This document shows, piece by piece, positions 61,945 through 64,000 of a stretch of DNA of 64,000 nucleotides. The DNA lies in assembly GCF_900114775.1 (NCBI RefSeq), contig NZ_FOUE01000001.1, forward strand, positions 558,001 to 622,000, given 5' to 3'. The notes below the pieces were generated by a model. The model saw only the letters and a program-made list of their open reading frames with translations, was not told where the DNA came from and did not search any database. Source of the stretch: Marinobacter zhejiangensis. GTDB taxonomy: Bacteria > Pseudomonadota > Gammaproteobacteria > Pseudomonadales > Oleiphilaceae. Within the stretch, counting starts at the first letter, position 1, and each line of letters begins with the position of its first letter. A program made the position numbers and the translations under genes.

Positions 61945-62796
61945 TCACCGCAGAATAATCAACGGCGTTGTCGAGGTTTTCAGCATGTGGGTAGTGGTGC
62001 TGCCCACCAGAAACTGGCGAATCCGTGAGTGGCCATAGGCCCCCATGATCAGCAGGTCAATGTCCTGCTCACGTTGATAGCGGTGCAGCTCTTTCTCAAC
62101 ATCCCCGGCACGAATCGCCAGATGGATGTCAGAACCCAGCGCTGACAGCGCCTGCTCAGCCTGTCGCAACTGCTCCCAGCGGTCGGCGGTATCGGCACCA
62201 ACCATCACCACATGAACAGGCAAGCCCCGAAGAATCGGGCTCTGCGCGAGCATTTCCAAGGCTTTGAGGGTGGTCGGACTGCCATCGAAGGCGAACAGCG
62301 CACTGCGCGGCGGCGCGAAGGCGTCCGGCACCAGCATGATTGGCCGGTGCACACTGCGAATCACCGTCTCAAGCTGGCTGCCGACGTGAATATCACGGTC
62401 ACTGCTGCTTTCCCCGTGCAGGCCCATCACCAGCAACCGTGTCGTCTCCTCGATTGCCAGCAGAGAATCCGCCAGATCGCCATGGCGCTGACGCAGATGC
62501 ACGTCCTCCACCCCCTGCTCCCGCACCCGGACTTCAGCGGCTTCGAGCATGTGGCGGCCCTGCTCCATCGCCACCCGGCTGCGACGCTGGTCCAGTTCAG
62601 CCAGTTCCTGCAGCAGGTGCTCCCGGCTGCCCAGGCCAATACTCCCGGCAAGGTCGGTTTCAGCCGGGTACCGCTCCTGGTCCAACACATGAAACAGGGT
62701 CAGGGGTGCTTCCAGCCGCTGGCTGGCCCATGCGCCATAGTCGCACACCGCAGTGGCAGCCCTTGATCCATCTATGCATCCAACCACTTGTTTCAT
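61945..62796 (-). CDS. tandem universal stress protein (UspA-like)
   Basis: A 283-residue protein with two Usp domains in tandem. The N-domain (MKQVVGCIDGSRAATAVC, ending LLVMGLHGESS) and the C-domain (ALFAFDGSPTTLKALEMLA, ending LLIMGAYGHSRIRQFLVGS) each show the G-x(2)-G-x(9)-G(S/T) type ATP loop, clearest in the second as GAYGHSRIRQFLVGSTT. Start 62796 fits the first domain. It precedes no other gene but follows a SulP transporter on the same strand. Confidence 0.92.
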   Translation of the reverse strand: MKQVVGCIDGSRAATAVCDYGAWASQRLEAPLTLFHVLDQERYPAETDLAGSIGLGSREHLLQELAELDQRRSRVAMEQGRHMLEAAEVRVREQGVEDVHLRQRHGDLADSLLAIEETTRLLVMGLHGESSSDRDIHVGSQLETVIRSVHRPIMLVPDAFAPPRSALFAFDGSPTTLKALEMLAQSPILRGLPVHVVMVGADTADRWEQLRQAEQALSALGSDIHLAIRAGDVEKELHRYQREQDIDLLIMGAYGHSRIRQFLVGSTTTHMLKTSTTPLIILR

Positions 62797-62851
62797 GGCA
62801 ACCTCATTAGCTGGCTTGTCAGGGTTCATGTTAGCGCTCTGGGCTAGCCGG

Positions 62852-64000
62852 TCAGTGACCCATCAACTGATCCACCGCTTCCGGCTTGTCATGAACACCG
62901 AAGCGGTCAACGATGGTAGCACTGGCTTCATTCAGGCCAAGCACCTGCACCTCGGCACCTTCACGACGGAACTTGATCACCGCCTTGTCCAAGGCCCCGA
63001 CGGCGGTGATGTCCCAGAAATGGGCACGGCTCAGGTCTATAACAACATGATCCAGCGCTTCCTTAAAGTCGAATGAGGCCATGAACTTCTCGGAAGAACT
63101 GAAAAACACCTGCCCCACCACCGTGTAGGTACGGGTACGGCTGGCTTCGTCCAGCGTTGATGTTACCAGCATAAAGTGCCCGACCTTATTCGCAAAGAAC
63201 AAGGCCGCCAGCAGCACACCGGCAAACACCCCAAAGGCCAGGTTGTGGGTGGCCACCACCACCACCACGGTCACCACCATGACAACATTGGTGGACAACG
63301 GATGCTTGCGCAGGTTAACCACCGATTCCCAACTGAAGGTACCGATGGACACCATGATCATCACCGCTACCAGCGCCGCCATGGGAATCTGGACCAGGAC
63401 CTCGTCCAGCACCAGTACCATGATCAGCAGCACAACACCGGCGGTGAGGGTCGACAACCGTGCCCGCCCTCCGGATTTCACGTTGATGATGGACTGGCCA
63501 ATCATGGCGCAGCCGGCCATTCCGCCGATCAGGCCCGCGCCGATGTTGGCAATACCCTGGCCACGGCACTCTCGGTTGCGGTTGCTGGTGGTGTCGGTCA
63601 GTTCATCAACAATAGTCGCGGTCATCAGCGACTCCAACAAGCCAACAACTGCCATCGATGCAGAATACGGCAGAATGATCCACAGGGTTTCCAGGGTCAT
63701 CGGCACATCCGGCCACAAGAAGATAGGCAGGGTTGTTGGCAGCTCACCCAGGTCACCAACGGTGCGGACATCGAGGTTGATAAAGTAGGCAAACACCGTC
63801 AGTACGATGATGCACACCAGCGGAGATGGCAGCACCTTGCCGACCTTGGGCAACAACGGGAAAAGGTAGATGATGCCGAGACCGGCAGCGGTCATGGCGT
63901 ATACATGCCAGGTCACGTCAGTCAGCTCCGGCAGCTGCGCCATGAAGATCAGGATCGCCAGGGCGTTGACGAAGCCGGTCACCACCGAGCGGGAAACAAA
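62852..64000 (-). CDS. SulP family anion transporter with STAS domain, 5' end beyond window
   Basis: The frame is open at the right edge; about 382 C-terminal residues are seen. Membrane helices alternate with SulP motifs (AVVGLLESLMTATIVDELTD; NRECRGQGIANIGAGLIGGM; LSTNVVMVVTVVVVVATHNL). The last 100 residues are a STAS domain (FDFKEALDHVVIDLSRAHFW). Substrate may be sulfate or bicarbonate (BicA-like). It lies 55 bases upstream of the Usp gene, a pairing seen with SulP carriers. Confidence 0.9.
   Translation of the reverse strand, partial: FVSRSVVTGFVNALAILIFMAQLPELTDVTWHVYAMTAAGLGIIYLFPLLPKVGKVLPSPLVCIIVLTVFAYFINLDVRTVGDLGELPTTLPIFLWPDVPMTLETLWIILPYSASMAVVGLLESLMTATIVDELTDTTSNRNRECRGQGIANIGAGLIGGMAGCAMIGQSIINVKSGGRARLSTLTAGVVLLIMVLVLDEVLVQIPMAALVAVMIMVSIGTFSWESVVNLRKHPLSTNVVMVVTVVVVVATHNLAFGVFAGVLLAALFFANKVGHFMLVTSTLDEASRTRTYTVVGQVFFSSSEKFMASFDFKEALDHVVIDLSRAHFWDITAVGALDKAVIKFRREGAEVQVLGLNEASATIVDRFGVHDKPEAVDQLMGH

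Overview
The window looks like chromosome from a Marinobacter-type gammaproteobacterium. This is an inference from gene content (AST-type AstA, diheme cytochromes, PQQ alcohol dehydrogenase, Pseudomonas-type class Ia NrdAB) and from uniform moderately high GC, except in the 42.7-50.9 kb cassette array, which is visibly AT-richer. No rRNA, tRNA or CRISPR was seen.

Layout. 0-4.5 kb: 5' part of a secreted cadherin-like repeat protein, then a Lrp regulator divergent from astA and a DUF1338 (2-oxoadipate dioxygenase/decarboxylase-like) gene. 4.7-17.5 kb: an ECF41 sigma factor; a kinase-like/methyltransferase-like fusion protein; an operon of two diheme cytochromes and a membrane patatin; a kinase/PP2C/FHA signalling operon; a DASS transporter. 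17.7-30.7 kb: an outer-membrane barrel, an ECF42 sigma factor with DGPF/YCII proteins, an AraC-controlled alcohol oxidation locus (porin-like, ALDH, PQQ quinohemoprotein), and ahpC-ahpF. 30.8-42.7 kb: small secreted proteins, LysE exporters, RlmA, GSTs, and a 685-aa protein whose C-terminal half resembles cyanobacterial acyl-ACP reductase.

42.75-51.84 kb is a chromosomal integron. intI reads right and carries a perfect LexA box; about 12 cassettes read left, each followed by an attC-like site. Cassettes include YefM-YoeB, a GNAT, DUF523, an Imm26-like protein, a VOC protein, and a short protein resembling the N-terminus of GyrB ATPases. An IS110-family element has inserted into one attC next to the recombination core.

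51.9-56.6 kb is class Ia ribonucleotide reductase (nrdA, nrdB), preceded by a cobalamin riboswitch and a NrdR-like box. A 266-bp palindromic MITE-like element separates riboswitch from nrdA, and a large hairpin repeat separates nrdA from nrdB. 56.8-60.2 kb is a K+ channel/DUF350/YgiB/ATP-grasp operon. The window ends with a DUF3047 protein, an orphan solute-binding protein, a tandem Usp and a SulP transporter cut by the right edge.

All family calls come from reading the sequences without database searches.
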